A stretch of 64,000 bases of DNA from UBA4479 sp963974935 (lineage in GTDB: Bacteria; Pseudomonadota; Alphaproteobacteria; Rhodospirillales; Casp-alpha2), in NCBI GenBank assembly GCA_963974935.1, contig CAXBEV010000004.1, forward strand, positions 62,001 through 126,000, in the 5' to 3' direction. Below, one piece after another: positions 16,241-24,376 of the stretch. The notes under the pieces are model-generated. The model saw only the letters and a list, made by a program, of their open reading frames with translations. It searched no databases and was not told where the DNA came from. Every line of letters begins with the position of its first letter. The stretch's first letter is position 1. The position numbers and the translations under genes are program-made.

Positions 16241-16504
16241 TTAACCGGCGCCCACCCCAGCGGCCCGCAAAGTATCGACATCGACGCCGCGCCCGGTGCA
16301 ACAAGCGGCAAGGACACCATTGACGGCCACTGCCGGAACCGATTTAACGCCGAGATCGTTCGCCCTGGCCACCGTGTCGGCGTCATTCATATCTAGAATG
16401 ATCACTTCGCAATTAGAGCATGCGACCTCATTCACCAATTCGATGGTGTCCTTACAAAGGCCACAGCCCGCGCTGAAGATTTCGACTTTCCGTTTATCTG
16501 CCAT
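16241..16504 (-). CDS. Small thioredoxin-fold protein of the mer-like operon
   Basis: 87 residues with a redox-type motif GCGLCKD (Cys14 and Cys17) after the first strand, a second Cys pair at about 29/32 (CSNC) and a cis-Pro-like SVPAVAVNG, i.e. a minimal thioredoxin/glutaredoxin-like fold. A CC pair (about 68-69) lies near the C-terminus. The gene has AAGGAGCACGAAA before its ATG and follows the Trx-MerC-like gene by 24 bp. Its many Cys and its operon suggest thiol chemistry with a soft metal such as mercury. It could also reduce a partner protein; no direct evidence distinguishes these. Confidence 0.75.
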   Translation of the reverse strand: MADKRKVEIFSAGCGLCKDTIELVNEVACSNCEVIILDMNDADTVARANDLGVKSVPAVAVNGVLAACCTGRGVDVDTLRAAGVGAG

Positions 16505-16528
16505 TTTCGTGCTCCTTACTTTCTAAAG

Positions 16529-17296
16529 TTATAGTTTTACCCAATTGTCTGCCGACACTCGATCAGCACCAGTACATAGTCCGCATCCTTTAATCGGCTC
16601 GCCTGATTTCACCGGCCAAGTATTCCAAACGGAGGCTGCGACTAAAACTACGAGTCCCAGCCACATTGTCGTATCGCTCTCGTATTCAAACTTGCCGATT
16701 AAAACGATGATGGTCGCTGCCAGCCCGAGAAAGAAAGGGCCATATCCCCTTCGCATCTTTGCGCGGTAGGCCATCGCGAAAACAGATATCGCAAGAAATA
16801 GCGCAGTAAGCGGCATCAAATAGGGGGTGTAATTTACAAAGCCGACGCCAACGGCACTTAAAAACCCAGCATAGGCCGCCCAACATGCCGGACACGTCAG
16901 CTTGGGCAGCAGCACTATCATAATCGAGGGTAGCATTGCTGCCTTGAGAGGAAATCCCTGATGACCCTTTTTGGCTTGGGGCAGCGCATCCATACGATTT
17001 TTTAGAGCATCAAAAATCATTTCCAATGGCGGCACGCCCTGCATCTTACTCTCATTAGAATAGATTCGGCAGCAATTCCCTGCCTCACCAGTTGGGACGT
17101 TCGCAATATCCTGACCGTCAATTAGAATTGTAGGTGACCCGTACGCACGAACATATGCGGGTGCATCGGGGTCGTTTACCGACCACTCAATCCAATGCGG
17201 CCTCATTTCCGCTTTTTGAAATGCCGCTATCAGACGACTTCGTGTCGCGCCAATAAAGGGACAGGTTTCCTCGTATACGAACTCTACGCTTGTCAT
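16529..17296 (-). CDS. Fused thioredoxin-fold/MerC-like membrane protein
   Basis: About 255 residues from ATG 17296 (GTG 17299 is also possible), starting right at the merR stop. Residues 1-105 look like a thioredoxin-fold domain with Cys12 in EETCPFIG, cis-Pro region YGSPTILIDG and a vicinal Cys pair (Cys75-Cys76, GNCCRIY). Residues about 118-228 hold four hydrophobic segments, the first with TCPACWAAYAGF (Cys135, Cys138) as in MerC-type mercury carriers. The tail carries GCGLCTG (Cys238, Cys241). I infer a soft-metal or Hg(II) uptake/hand-over protein. No mercuric reductase is encoded nearby. Confidence 0.7.
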   Translation of the reverse strand: MTSVEFVYEETCPFIGATRSRLIAAFQKAEMRPHWIEWSVNDPDAPAYVRAYGSPTILIDGQDIANVPTGEAGNCCRIYSNESKMQGVPPLEMIFDALKNRMDALPQAKKGHQGFPLKAAMLPSIMIVLLPKLTCPACWAAYAGFLSAVGVGFVNYTPYLMPLTALFLAISVFAMAYRAKMRRGYGPFFLGLAATIIVLIGKFEYESDTTMWLGLVVLVAASVWNTWPVKSGEPIKGCGLCTGADRVSADNWVKL

Positions 17297-17299
17297 CAC

Positions 17300-17701
17300 T
17301 CAAGTTTCCTCGGCGTCCAAAGCATCGAGGATCGGGCACTCGCTTGTTGGACCTTGTCCTTCACAGTCCGTCACCCACTCCGAGAGGACGTCTTTCATGC
17401 GAGTCAGGGTGATAATCCTATCTTCCATTTCCTGTACTTTGCGCTCCGCACGCGCCCGCACATCGCAACAAGACGCCTCAGGATCGGCTTTGAGGGAAAG
17501 TAATTCCTTAATATCTTTGAGCGTGAAACCGACTTCCTGCGCTCTCTTGATGAATCTCACCTGGCGGGCCGCACCTTTGGAATACCGGCGATACCCGTTT
17601 GCGTCCCGATCTGGTTTGAGGATCAGCCCCTGCTTCTCGTAATACCGCACGGCCTCAACGGTTACGCCACTATTTTGAGCGATTTTGCCTATGCTCGTCA
17701 T
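17300..17701 (-). CDS. MerR-family mercury-type regulator
   Basis: 133 residues from ATG 17701 with GGAG just upstream; an in-frame GTG 12 bases earlier overlaps that site. The winged HTH (TSIGKIAQNSGVTVEAVRYYE) is followed by a coiled coil. Cys78/79, Cys113 and Cys122 keep the spacing of the Hg(II) ligands of Tn21 MerR (82, 117, 126), and the single Cys before EGQG argues against the ZntR/CadR zinc-lead type. It is the first gene of a three-gene operon and its own promoter carries the operator, so it should autoregulate. Confidence 0.85.
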   Translation of the reverse strand: MTSIGKIAQNSGVTVEAVRYYEKQGLILKPDRDANGYRRYSKGAARQVRFIKRAQEVGFTLKDIKELLSLKADPEASCCDVRARAERKVQEMEDRIITLTRMKDVLSEWVTDCEGQGPTSECPILDALDAEET

Positions 17702-17725
17702 TTCTATCTCCACAACATACTCAGG

Positions 17726-17757
17726 ACTCTACACCCTAAAGTTAACTTTAGGGTCAA
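17726..17757 (-). promoter_or_regulatory. MerR-type promoter and palindromic operator
   Basis: On the minus strand, TTGACC (17757-17752) and TAGAGT (17731-17726) are separated by 20 bp, an over-long spacer as in promoters untwisted by MerR-family activators. The spacer region holds a perfect 20-bp palindrome, CCCTAAAGTTAACTTTAGGG (17734-17753). The start of merR is 25 bp further. This is strong evidence that MerR controls its own operon. Confidence 0.8.
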
Positions 17758-17839
17758 TCTCCAAATTGAGCTTTTTCATCTTTTCGATGATGGAGAAAAA
17801 TTTGCGCCCCGCGTTTGCGACGATCGTATACGGAGAGCG

Positions 17840-18439
17840 TTAATCGCCGAACCGTGCCCTAACCTCGGCGGCGACGGTGGTAACACAAGAGTCGAGATCG
17901 AGAATGGTGGTATCGATGCGAAGGTCTGGGGCTTCGGGGACCTCATACGGCGCACTGACGCCGGTGAATTCGAGGATCTCGCCGCGCATGGCTTTGGCAT
18001 ACAAACCCTTCGGGTCGCGGGCTTTGCAGACGTCCACGTCGGCGTCGACATAGACCTCGATAAACTGCCCGTTTGCCGCCTTGCGCGCACGGATACGGTC
18101 TTCAGCATAGGGCGAGATCAGCGCGGTGATGACAATCGCACCGGATTTTGCGAACAGCGCAGCCACCTCGCCGACCCGGCGTAGGTTTTCGCGGCGGTCT
18201 TCGGGTGAAAACCCCAAATCCGACGTCAAACCGTGGCGTAGGTTGTCGCCGTCCAACAACACGGCGTTCATATCGGCAGCAAATAAATGCGCCTCCAACG
18301 CCACGCCGATGGTGCTTTTGCCCGAGCCGGAAAGCCCAGTCAACCAGACCACGCCGCCCTGATGGCCGAACCGGTGACGCCGGGCCTCCGCGTCAATCTG
18401 ATGAGCAACGGCGGTGATGTTCGCAGGAAAGTCAGTCAT
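17840..18439 (-). CDS. cysC: Adenylylsulfate kinase
   Basis: The 199-residue APS kinase has Walker A GLSGSGKS (35-42), the substrate-binding DGDNLRHGL (63-71), FSPEDRRENLRRVGEVA and the lid region ARDPKGLYAKAMRGEI. It phosphorylates adenylylsulfate to PAPS for sulfate assimilation or sulfation. It is a single-domain protein; no sulfurylase domain is fused and no cysDN genes are next to it. PAPS use could be assimilation or sulfotransfer to surface polymers, which cannot be decided here. Confidence 0.93.
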   Translation of the reverse strand: MTDFPANITAVAHQIDAEARRHRFGHQGGVVWLTGLSGSGKSTIGVALEAHLFAADMNAVLLDGDNLRHGLTSDLGFSPEDRRENLRRVGEVAALFAKSGAIVITALISPYAEDRIRARKAANGQFIEVYVDADVDVCKARDPKGLYAKAMRGEILEFTGVSAPYEVPEAPDLRIDTTILDLDSCVTTVAAEVRARFGD

Positions 18440-18469
18440 AGGGCGTCCTGGTGGGCTGGCACGGAAAAG

Positions 18470-19306
18470 CTAAAGCTTCGGCTCGTCATCTTTTAAGCGA
18501 AACCGCTGCCCGTCGAAAGCATCTTCGAGCAAACCATTATGCCGCCCGCTCTCGGCGCCGAGCCCGCCGGGTTGATCGCGCGGAAACACGCTTTGCTCGG
18601 TGAAGCGTCGTTCAAACAGATGATCCGCCAACACATCGAACGGCGCAAAGCTGTCACCGGCGACCCCCTCATCAGGGGAAGGCGTCGCTTCGACGGGGGC
18701 CAGCCACAAGGCCAATTCAGCGCCCGGATACATGTCAGCCATGACACCCTGAGGCAGGGTCATCGGCGGCGTCAGATAACCCTCGGCACCACTAAGGCGC
18801 ACCGTATGAAATGGCATTTCCAACGTCTCAACACCGACTTTGTTATGCACCAGCACGCTACCCGGCCCGCAGGACGGTGTGGGCAGCAACGTCACCATGT
18901 CATCTGTGCCCAAGCCCGCCTTGGCGATCAAGCGCGCGGCCCGAACACTGAGGCTCATATCACCCGCATGCACGCTGAGCGTATCGATACCGGACGCAAT
19001 CTGCCCGCCCGCCAACGCAAACATCGCGTTATCGATCGCAAAGGTGGCCGTATCGTCCTCGTTACGCGTGAACACATAATCTTCGATGCTGAACGCACCA
19101 CCCAGCGTAAAAATCCGCGTGCCATCGCGAAAAACAATGTGCAGCGCCGCGTCCGGATCCAGCGAGAATACATCCCCGGCAAACACCGCGCCACCCAACG
19201 CCGGCTGGCTTTCAACCCGATCACGATCAAGACGCATCATGCGTCCGCACATCGCCTCGATACGGCCGGCGGGCTTGCTGTCAGCGGCGTGGATGTCGAC
19301 GGTCAT
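18470..19306 (-). CDS. FecR-like domain protein without export signal
   Basis: The 278-residue protein has a beta-rich N-terminal part in which LGGAVFAGDVFSLDPDAALHI and FRDGTRIFTLGG (about 37-72) follow the FecR-domain pattern (G..V..GD.I.....s.v.i.F.DGT...l). It carries no signal peptide or membrane helix, unlike FecR sigma regulators. The C-terminal 80 residues are acidic and look poorly ordered. It lies 30 bp upstream of cysC on the same strand, which may mean cotranscription. The function is unknown; FecR-like domains also occur in repeat proteins tied to type I secretion. Confidence 0.55.
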   Translation of the reverse strand: MTVDIHAADSKPAGRIEAMCGRMMRLDRDRVESQPALGGAVFAGDVFSLDPDAALHIVFRDGTRIFTLGGAFSIEDYVFTRNEDDTATFAIDNAMFALAGGQIASGIDTLSVHAGDMSLSVRAARLIAKAGLGTDDMVTLLPTPSCGPGSVLVHNKVGVETLEMPFHTVRLSGAEGYLTPPMTLPQGVMADMYPGAELALWLAPVEATPSPDEGVAGDSFAPFDVLADHLFERRFTEQSVFPRDQPGGLGAESGRHNGLLEDAFDGQRFRLKDDEPKL

Positions 19307-19364
19307 TGCGAAAGCCTAGCATCCACCCCGACCCGAGACCAGTTTGCACAACGGTCCTTGGGGC

Positions 19365-20705
19365 TCAGCTCGGACGGTGCAGCACCGCAACGGCTTCGGC
19401 ATGATGGGTCATGGGGAATTGGTCGACCGGCGTCACTTTATCCAAGCGGTAGCCGGCATCGATCAAGATGCGCAGATCGCGCCCGAGCGTCGCCGGATTA
19501 CACGACACCGCAATAATGCAAGGCACTGTGCTGTTGGCCAGTTCTTCGACCTGCACCTTGGCACCGGCGCGGGGTGGATCGAAGATCACCGCATCAAATT
19601 CATTGAGTTCATTCGGCATCAACGGTTCCATCTTCAGATCACGCACGTCTGTCGACAACCGGCCCCCAAGTCCGGCGCGGCCCGCAGCGGTTGCCAACGC
19701 ACCGGCCTGTGCTGCGATTCCGTCCACGGCCAATACGTGTTTACGCGCCGCCGCCAACGGCAAGGCAAACGTGCCGACACCACAATACAGGTCGGCGATG
19801 CGCCCACCTTTAGCGGTGACAACATCTCCCAAACCTTCGATCACCAAATCTTGCAAAAGCGCTTCACCGTCGACAGACGGCTGCAGGAATCCGTTAATCG
19901 GCAGTTGGATATCAACGCCGCCCAGATGCAGCATCAAATCGCGCCGCTGCACGATTTGTTCCGGCGGCAAACCCGGCTCGGACCACGCGATGCGGACCAC
20001 GTCTTGGGCTTCGGCAAAGCCGGCCAACGCTTCGCGCGCCTTCAAATCGACCTTATGCCCGCTGGTGATCACCAATTCCACGTCTTGCCCACTAACGCCG
20101 ACGGCGGTCATGGCGATGTCGGCACGTTCGCCGCCCTTTAAAATATCGACCAGCATTGCACGCACAGGTGCCAGTAAATTTTGCAATGCCGGCACCAACA
20201 ACGGGCAGCCTGAAATATCGATGATGCGGTCAGAATGCGCTTCGTTGAATCCGAACCGAAGCCCGGCCTGCGTCATCACAGCGGCCAAGCTGGCGCGGCG
20301 ACGGCTTGCCAACGGCACGGTGCGGAGCGGCTCTAGTTCGATATCGATGCCCTGGCGCGACAGCCCGGCGGCGACCGCATCCCGCTTCCACGCAGCATAG
20401 GCATCTGCCGGCATATGCTGTAACTGGCAGCCGCCGCACTGCCCGAACACCGGGCAGATCGGCTCGACTCTGGGTGCGGTTTCAATGAACTCCAGCACGC
20501 TAGCGACCATACCGTCACCACGTTTAGCACCCGGTTGCACGCGCACAACATCGCCCGGCAGCGTCAACGGCATGAACACGCGCACGCCGTCCGCCAGCAA
20601 CGCTTCGCCGTCGCCTTGCTGCGCAACCTTGGTCACGGTCACGACTTCAGGCGCGCGTAAAGGAGCTGGGCGTGGGCGTTTTTTGCCGCGGCGTGGACGG
20701 CTCAT
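19365..20705 (-). CDS. 23S rRNA m5U methyltransferase, RlmD/RumA family
   Basis: The 446-residue protein begins with a basic tail and TRAM-like segment, then an iron-sulfur Cys set (Cys84, Cys90, Cys93 in CPVFGQCGGC and Cys167 in SGCPLL). The SAM-dependent methyltransferase core has IADLYCGVGTFALPLA near 305-320, DPPRAGAK near 375 and the catalytic Cys in VSCNPATLGRDL near 403. It methylates a uridine at C5 in rRNA; the exact site (U747/U1939 type) cannot be told from sequence. Its ATG overlaps the stop of the Mla lipoprotein gene by 4 bp (ATGA), so it is translated from the end of that operon. Confidence 0.88.
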   Translation of the reverse strand: MSRPRRGKKRPRPAPLRAPEVVTVTKVAQQGDGEALLADGVRVFMPLTLPGDVVRVQPGAKRGDGMVASVLEFIETAPRVEPICPVFGQCGGCQLQHMPADAYAAWKRDAVAAGLSRQGIDIELEPLRTVPLASRRRASLAAVMTQAGLRFGFNEAHSDRIIDISGCPLLVPALQNLLAPVRAMLVDILKGGERADIAMTAVGVSGQDVELVITSGHKVDLKAREALAGFAEAQDVVRIAWSEPGLPPEQIVQRRDLMLHLGGVDIQLPINGFLQPSVDGEALLQDLVIEGLGDVVTAKGGRIADLYCGVGTFALPLAAARKHVLAVDGIAAQAGALATAAGRAGLGGRLSTDVRDLKMEPLMPNELNEFDAVIFDPPRAGAKVQVEELANSTVPCIIAVSCNPATLGRDLRILIDAGYRLDKVTPVDQFPMTHHAEAVAVLHRPS

Positions 20706-21310
20706 CGTGATCTAAGATCGGCTAAGATGTCCGCAAAGATGATATTGAGCGATTGATTCAACGCATCAACGGCCGCATTGACGCCTTCCGACGAGGTTGC
20801 TGTTTCGTGACGATAGGATTTTAAGAACAACAGCTTGCCGTCGACTTGACGCCGTAACGAAATTTCGAGTTCCATCGCTGTCGCATTAGGGCTGCCGATG
20901 ATCTGCTCCAACCGACGAATCCGGCCCGTCAGCACATGATCGGACGGAATCCGCATTTCCGGCGTCACCACATTGTCGGCGACGTTGGCGCCCCGAAGGT
21001 ACGTCACCAACTCGTCACGCAGCATCACCGTCGGCGGCTGCGTCCAGAAATGATAATGATATTCGAGCAGTTGGTTTGGATTATCCGCCTGCATATAAAT
21101 AATCGGCCGTCCAGCCGTCAGGCCGTCGGCACTGAAGCGTTCAACCTCAAGCGTACCGGGGAGCGCGGGCGCCCCCAGCGAGGCCGTCGTGACAACCGCC
21201 TGCAATCGGTAATAGCGATCTTGCGGCACCGGCGGCTGCGCCGCACAGGCCGTTAACACACCAACGATCAACGTAAAGCCGGCAACGCGCATGGACCAAG
21301 ATTTGATCAT
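20702..21310 (-). CDS. Mla/Pqi-type ABC transport auxiliary lipoprotein
   Basis: The 202-residue protein has a lipoprotein signal ending in LTAC (lipidated Cys near 22) and the PqiC/DUF330-like body of MCE-system lipoproteins (RYYRLQAVV near the start, conserved in this group). It is expected on the outer membrane or periplasmic face as partner of the MCE protein. Both gene ends overlap neighbours by 4 bp (ATGA), showing tight coupling with mlaD upstream and the rRNA methyltransferase downstream. Confidence 0.8.
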   Translation of the reverse strand: MIKSWSMRVAGFTLIVGVLTACAAQPPVPQDRYYRLQAVVTTASLGAPALPGTLEVERFSADGLTAGRPIIYMQADNPNQLLEYHYHFWTQPPTVMLRDELVTYLRGANVADNVVTPEMRIPSDHVLTGRIRRLEQIIGSPNATAMELEISLRRQVDGKLLFLKSYRHETATSSEGVNAAVDALNQSLNIIFADILADLRSR

Positions 21311-22311
21311 TTCACGACCCCTTTATCTTCCGGCGATGAGCCGCCCAGCAAGAGCCCCGGGTTTTGCCTGATCTGGCGACTGAACTCGTACAGGTTCCGC
21401 GCCGCGCCGTCCATATTCTGGTTCAAAGAGTCGATGTTGCGCGACACCGACTCAACGATATAACGGCTTTCTTTCATGGTCCGCGCAATGTCACCGTCTT
21501 CGTCCAACACCAAATCATCAACATCGTGAAGAATCGAGTTCATGGTGATCAGCACGGTGTCGAACTTTTGCGTCGCGGCGTTTAGGTTTTCGATCATGCC
21601 AATGATCTTTTCTTGATTGTCCTCGGTCAGAATCGTGTTCAGGCGCTGCACGGTGACGTTAGCCGCCGTCAGCATTTGCTCGGTCTGCGCCGCAATCGTC
21701 GGGATGCGGGTTTTCAGGTCAGCCATCACGTTTCGCGCCATGCCCATGGTATCGCGAAGGTCTGCGACGATCATCCGCCCTTCCCCATCGTCTTCCAGGA
21801 AGCCATTGATTTGCGTGACGACGCCGTCAACATTTCGCAGCAGCGGCTTCAAATAGTTTTCCGACAAATCACCGAAATCACTGGTAACGTTAGCGATCGC
21901 AGCAAACATATCCGAACGTTCACGTGCAACAACCTCGGCATCTGGCGCATGCGGGCTCGGACTGGCGCCTGCTTCAATAGATAATGTGACAGCCGCCAAC
22001 AAACCGGGCGCCGCGATTTCGATAATACTGTCGTCCGGGATCGCCCAGCCTTCAGTCACGTCGAAGTTGACGCGAAAGCGCATGCGACCGTCTTTGGGTT
22101 CCGGCACAACCTCAACCACCTGGCCGATGGGATAGCCTTCGTAGACCACTTGCGTACCGAACTTAACGCCGGTCACATTTGAATAATACGCGTGGTAGCT
22201 ATCCGTCGCCCCGGTGCGTCCGGTAAGTACGGCAATCGCGACGATCAAGGCAATGATCGATCCGAGCACGAACAGACCGACGAAGAAATAATTGATCTTG
22301 CTGGTTCTCAC
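21307..22311 (-). CDS. mlaD: MCE-domain lipid-binding protein (MlaD family)
   Basis: The 334-residue protein starts with GTG 22311 behind GAGGACA. One N-terminal membrane helix (about 8-28) is followed by a single MCE domain (about 38-115, YYSNVTGVKFGTQVVYEGYPIG) and a long helical C-terminal part (about 150-310) rich in Asn/Asp/Leu heptads. It is longer than E. coli MlaD and more like the MCE proteins of alphaproteobacteria. It should bind phospholipid in the periplasm and dock on MlaE. The gene is in the operon mlaF upstream and lipoprotein downstream. Confidence 0.88.
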   Translation of the reverse strand: MRTSKINYFFVGLFVLGSIIALIVAIAVLTGRTGATDSYHAYYSNVTGVKFGTQVVYEGYPIGQVVEVVPEPKDGRMRFRVNFDVTEGWAIPDDSIIEIAAPGLLAAVTLSIEAGASPSPHAPDAEVVARERSDMFAAIANVTSDFGDLSENYLKPLLRNVDGVVTQINGFLEDDGEGRMIVADLRDTMGMARNVMADLKTRIPTIAAQTEQMLTAANVTVQRLNTILTEDNQEKIIGMIENLNAATQKFDTVLITMNSILHDVDDLVLDEDGDIARTMKESRYIVESVSRNIDSLNQNMDGAARNLYEFSRQIRQNPGLLLGGSSPEDKGVVK

Positions 22312-22321
22312 GGTTCTGTCC

Positions 22322-23194
22322 TCATAAGTGTGCGGTCCCGGGATTGCGCTCGCCGACCAATCTATCCAGATACTCGTCCGGGTCCATGACGTCTTCTTCA
22401 GGGGTCCTGTTCAACAGCGCCTGGACGCGGTCGGATTTTGATTTCAAAACTTCTTCGACGGTACCGATCATTAAAATTTTACCGCGATCCAAAATCGTGA
22501 TGCGGTCCGCAATCTTAAAGGCACTGTCCAATTCGTGGGTGACGACGACAATGCTCATGCCCATGGCGTCGCGCATATCTAAGATCAGGTCGTCGAGCGC
22601 AGACGCCACCACAGGGTCCAGTCCCGCCGACGGCTCATCACAAAACAGCACCCTAGGGTCCATGACGATGGCGCGTGCGAATGCGGCGCGCTTGATCATG
22701 CCACCTGAAAGCTCGGACGGCATTAAATCTTCGAAGCCGGAAAGCTCGACCACTTCCAACTTCATGCGCGCCATGATTTCCATGGTCAGTGGATCAAGGT
22801 CGGTGTGCTCGTAGAGCGGCAGCATGATATTCTCGCCGACCGTCATCGAGCTGAACAGTGCGCCTGATTGAAATGCGACACCCAGCTTCTTGCGGACGTC
22901 CAGAAATTCTTTGCGGCTGATCTTGTCAATGTCGTAGCCCAAGATACGCATCGTGCCGGACGTTTTGTTTTCAAGCGCCATTAGGTGGCGCAGCAATGTC
23001 GACTTGCCCGAGCCGGAGCCACCCATGATCACCATGATCTCTTTTTCGCGGACTTCCATGCTGACGCCCTGCAAGATCATCCGTTCACCATAGTGGGTGA
23101 TCAGGTCTTCGACTTCGATCACCGCGTCTGGACCGGATTGCGGGCGTTGGCGCTTTTTACGTTCTTCGAGGATGGTGGTAGGATTTCGTGACAT
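22322..23194 (-). CDS. mlaF: ABC transporter ATP-binding protein (MlaF family)
   Basis: The 290-residue ATPase has Walker A GGSGSGKSTLL, signature LSGGMIKRAAFARAI, Walker B RVLFCDEPSAGLDP and switch His in VVVTHELDS. LSGGM in place of LSGGQ is usual for MlaF-type proteins. An N-terminal charged extension of about 20 residues precedes the domain. It powers lipid transport across the cell envelope with MlaE and MlaD. Confidence 0.92.
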   Translation of the reverse strand: MSRNPTTILEERKKRQRPQSGPDAVIEVEDLITHYGERMILQGVSMEVREKEIMVIMGGSGSGKSTLLRHLMALENKTSGTMRILGYDIDKISRKEFLDVRKKLGVAFQSGALFSSMTVGENIMLPLYEHTDLDPLTMEIMARMKLEVVELSGFEDLMPSELSGGMIKRAAFARAIVMDPRVLFCDEPSAGLDPVVASALDDLILDMRDAMGMSIVVVTHELDSAFKIADRITILDRGKILMIGTVEEVLKSKSDRVQALLNRTPEEDVMDPDEYLDRLVGERNPGTAHL

Positions 23195-23203
23195 ATGCAG
23201 TCC

Positions 23204-24028
23204 CTACCGTGTTGCCACGAATGCGAAAAGCATATCGGTGACGATGATCGCCGAGATCGACTGCACCACCGCGCGCGTCGTCGCCGTGCCGACGCCTTCG
23301 GCGCCGCCTTGCACGCCGGCACCGTTCACGACACCGATGACAGCAATCAATATCGCAAAAATCACGCTTTTCCCGAGCCCATGACCCAAGTCATCCAACG
23401 ACAAAATATCAATGGTGTCGTGAGCGTAAGCGGCGAGAGAAATGCCCAAATCTGCGTTCACATACAAGCCCGCTGCAAACAGGCCCATGAAAATGCCAAA
23501 CAGCGTCAGTGCCGGCACCATCACCAGCATCGCCAACAATGCAGGCACGACCAAAAATCGTGTCGGGTTGATCCCCATCACCTTCAGCGCGTCAATTTCT
23601 TGGTTGATCTTCATGGTACCGATGCGTGCCGCCAATGCCGAGCCCGAACGGCCTGCGACCAAAATGCCGGTGATCAACGGCGCAAACTCGCGCACCACCG
23701 AGAACGCAATGCCGATGGTGACGCGACTTTCAGCACCAAAAATACGTAGCGTATGAATGCCCTGGATCGCCAGCATCACGCCAATGGTGCCGGTCAGCAT
23801 CAAAATGATCGGGATCGCGCGCACACCGATTTCCATCATCTGATGGATCACAGCGGAAAGCCTGACGGGCTGTCGTTCGCGGACGCCGAATAGCAACCAA
23901 TAAATACTTTCGGCAACCAGTATGCCGCCGTTGCCGACAGCCTCTACGAAAGCTACCGTCGTGCGACCGACGTCTTCAACCCGTTCCGTTTTTGAAAGCT
24001 TACGCTCCGCCACCCGTTCCCCCCTCAT
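23204..24028 (-). CDS. mlaE: ABC transporter permease (MlaE family)
   Basis: The 274-residue membrane protein carries the MlaE core with five to six helices; FAPLITGILVAGRSGSALAARIGTM and EIDALKVMGINPTRFLVVPALLA are the hallmark loops that couple to MlaF. An N-terminal stretch of about 30 charged residues precedes the first helix. It lies 9 bp before mlaF on the strand and 15 bp after a STAS-domain gene. Confidence 0.92.
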   Translation of the reverse strand: MRGERVAERKLSKTERVEDVGRTTVAFVEAVGNGGILVAESIYWLLFGVRERQPVRLSAVIHQMMEIGVRAIPIILMLTGTIGVMLAIQGIHTLRIFGAESRVTIGIAFSVVREFAPLITGILVAGRSGSALAARIGTMKINQEIDALKVMGINPTRFLVVPALLAMLVMVPALTLFGIFMGLFAAGLYVNADLGISLAAYAHDTIDILSLDDLGHGLGKSVIFAILIAVIGVVNGAGVQGGAEGVGTATTRAVVQSISAIIVTDMLFAFVATR

Positions 24029-24043
24029 TGCACGTCGGTGTCG

Positions 24044-24376
24044 TCAACCGACCGCAGCAATGCCCTCGTCCAAGGTTGCGCAAATTTTAAAGACTCGGTC
24101 CAAGCGCGCCAATTGCAAAACACGCAGCGCCCCTTCGCTGACCGAGACCAGAACGAACTGCTGTCCTGATTTTTTTGAGCTTTGTAGGCATTCCACCAAC
24201 GACGCCACCCCAGACGAGTCAATATACCCTACACCGGACAGATCGACCAGGATTGGTGCACCTTTGCCGACCAGCGCCAGCAATGCCTTGCGGGCATCCG
24301 GCGAGGACTGCAAATCGATGTCCCCAGAAAACGCGATCACCAGTGTGCCGCCATTTTCTTGTACGTTATGTTCCAT
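24044..24376 (-). CDS. STAS-domain protein (anti-sigma factor antagonist type or MlaB-like)
   Basis: The 110-residue single STAS domain has the phospho-acceptor Ser in VGYIDSSGVASL (about 48-59), the pattern of RsbV/SpoIIAA antagonists. Its start overlaps the end of the SpoIIE/anti-sigma fusion gene by 11 bp, and mlaE follows 15 bp later. Two roles are possible: partner switching with the upstream phosphatase and kinase-like domain, or the MlaB subunit of the Mla transporter. The overlap with the phosphatase and the intact DSSG favour the first; the position in front of mlaE favours the second. Confidence 0.82.
   Translation of the reverse strand: MEHNVQENGGTLVIAFSGDIDLQSSPDARKALLALVGKGAPILVDLSGVGYIDSSGVASLVECLQSSKKSGQQFVLVSVSEGALRVLQLARLDRVFKICATLDEGIAAVG

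Noticed and set aside
15928..16386. Minus-strand frame through the gapR-mer intergenic region
   Set aside because: Its central part is the translation of the hairpin repeat, and the rest is antisense to the Trx-like gene.
18539..19516. Long plus-strand frame opposite the FecR-like gene
   Set aside because: Very basic, His/Arg-rich composition and no ribosome site; the minus-strand gene fits a domain pattern and operon.
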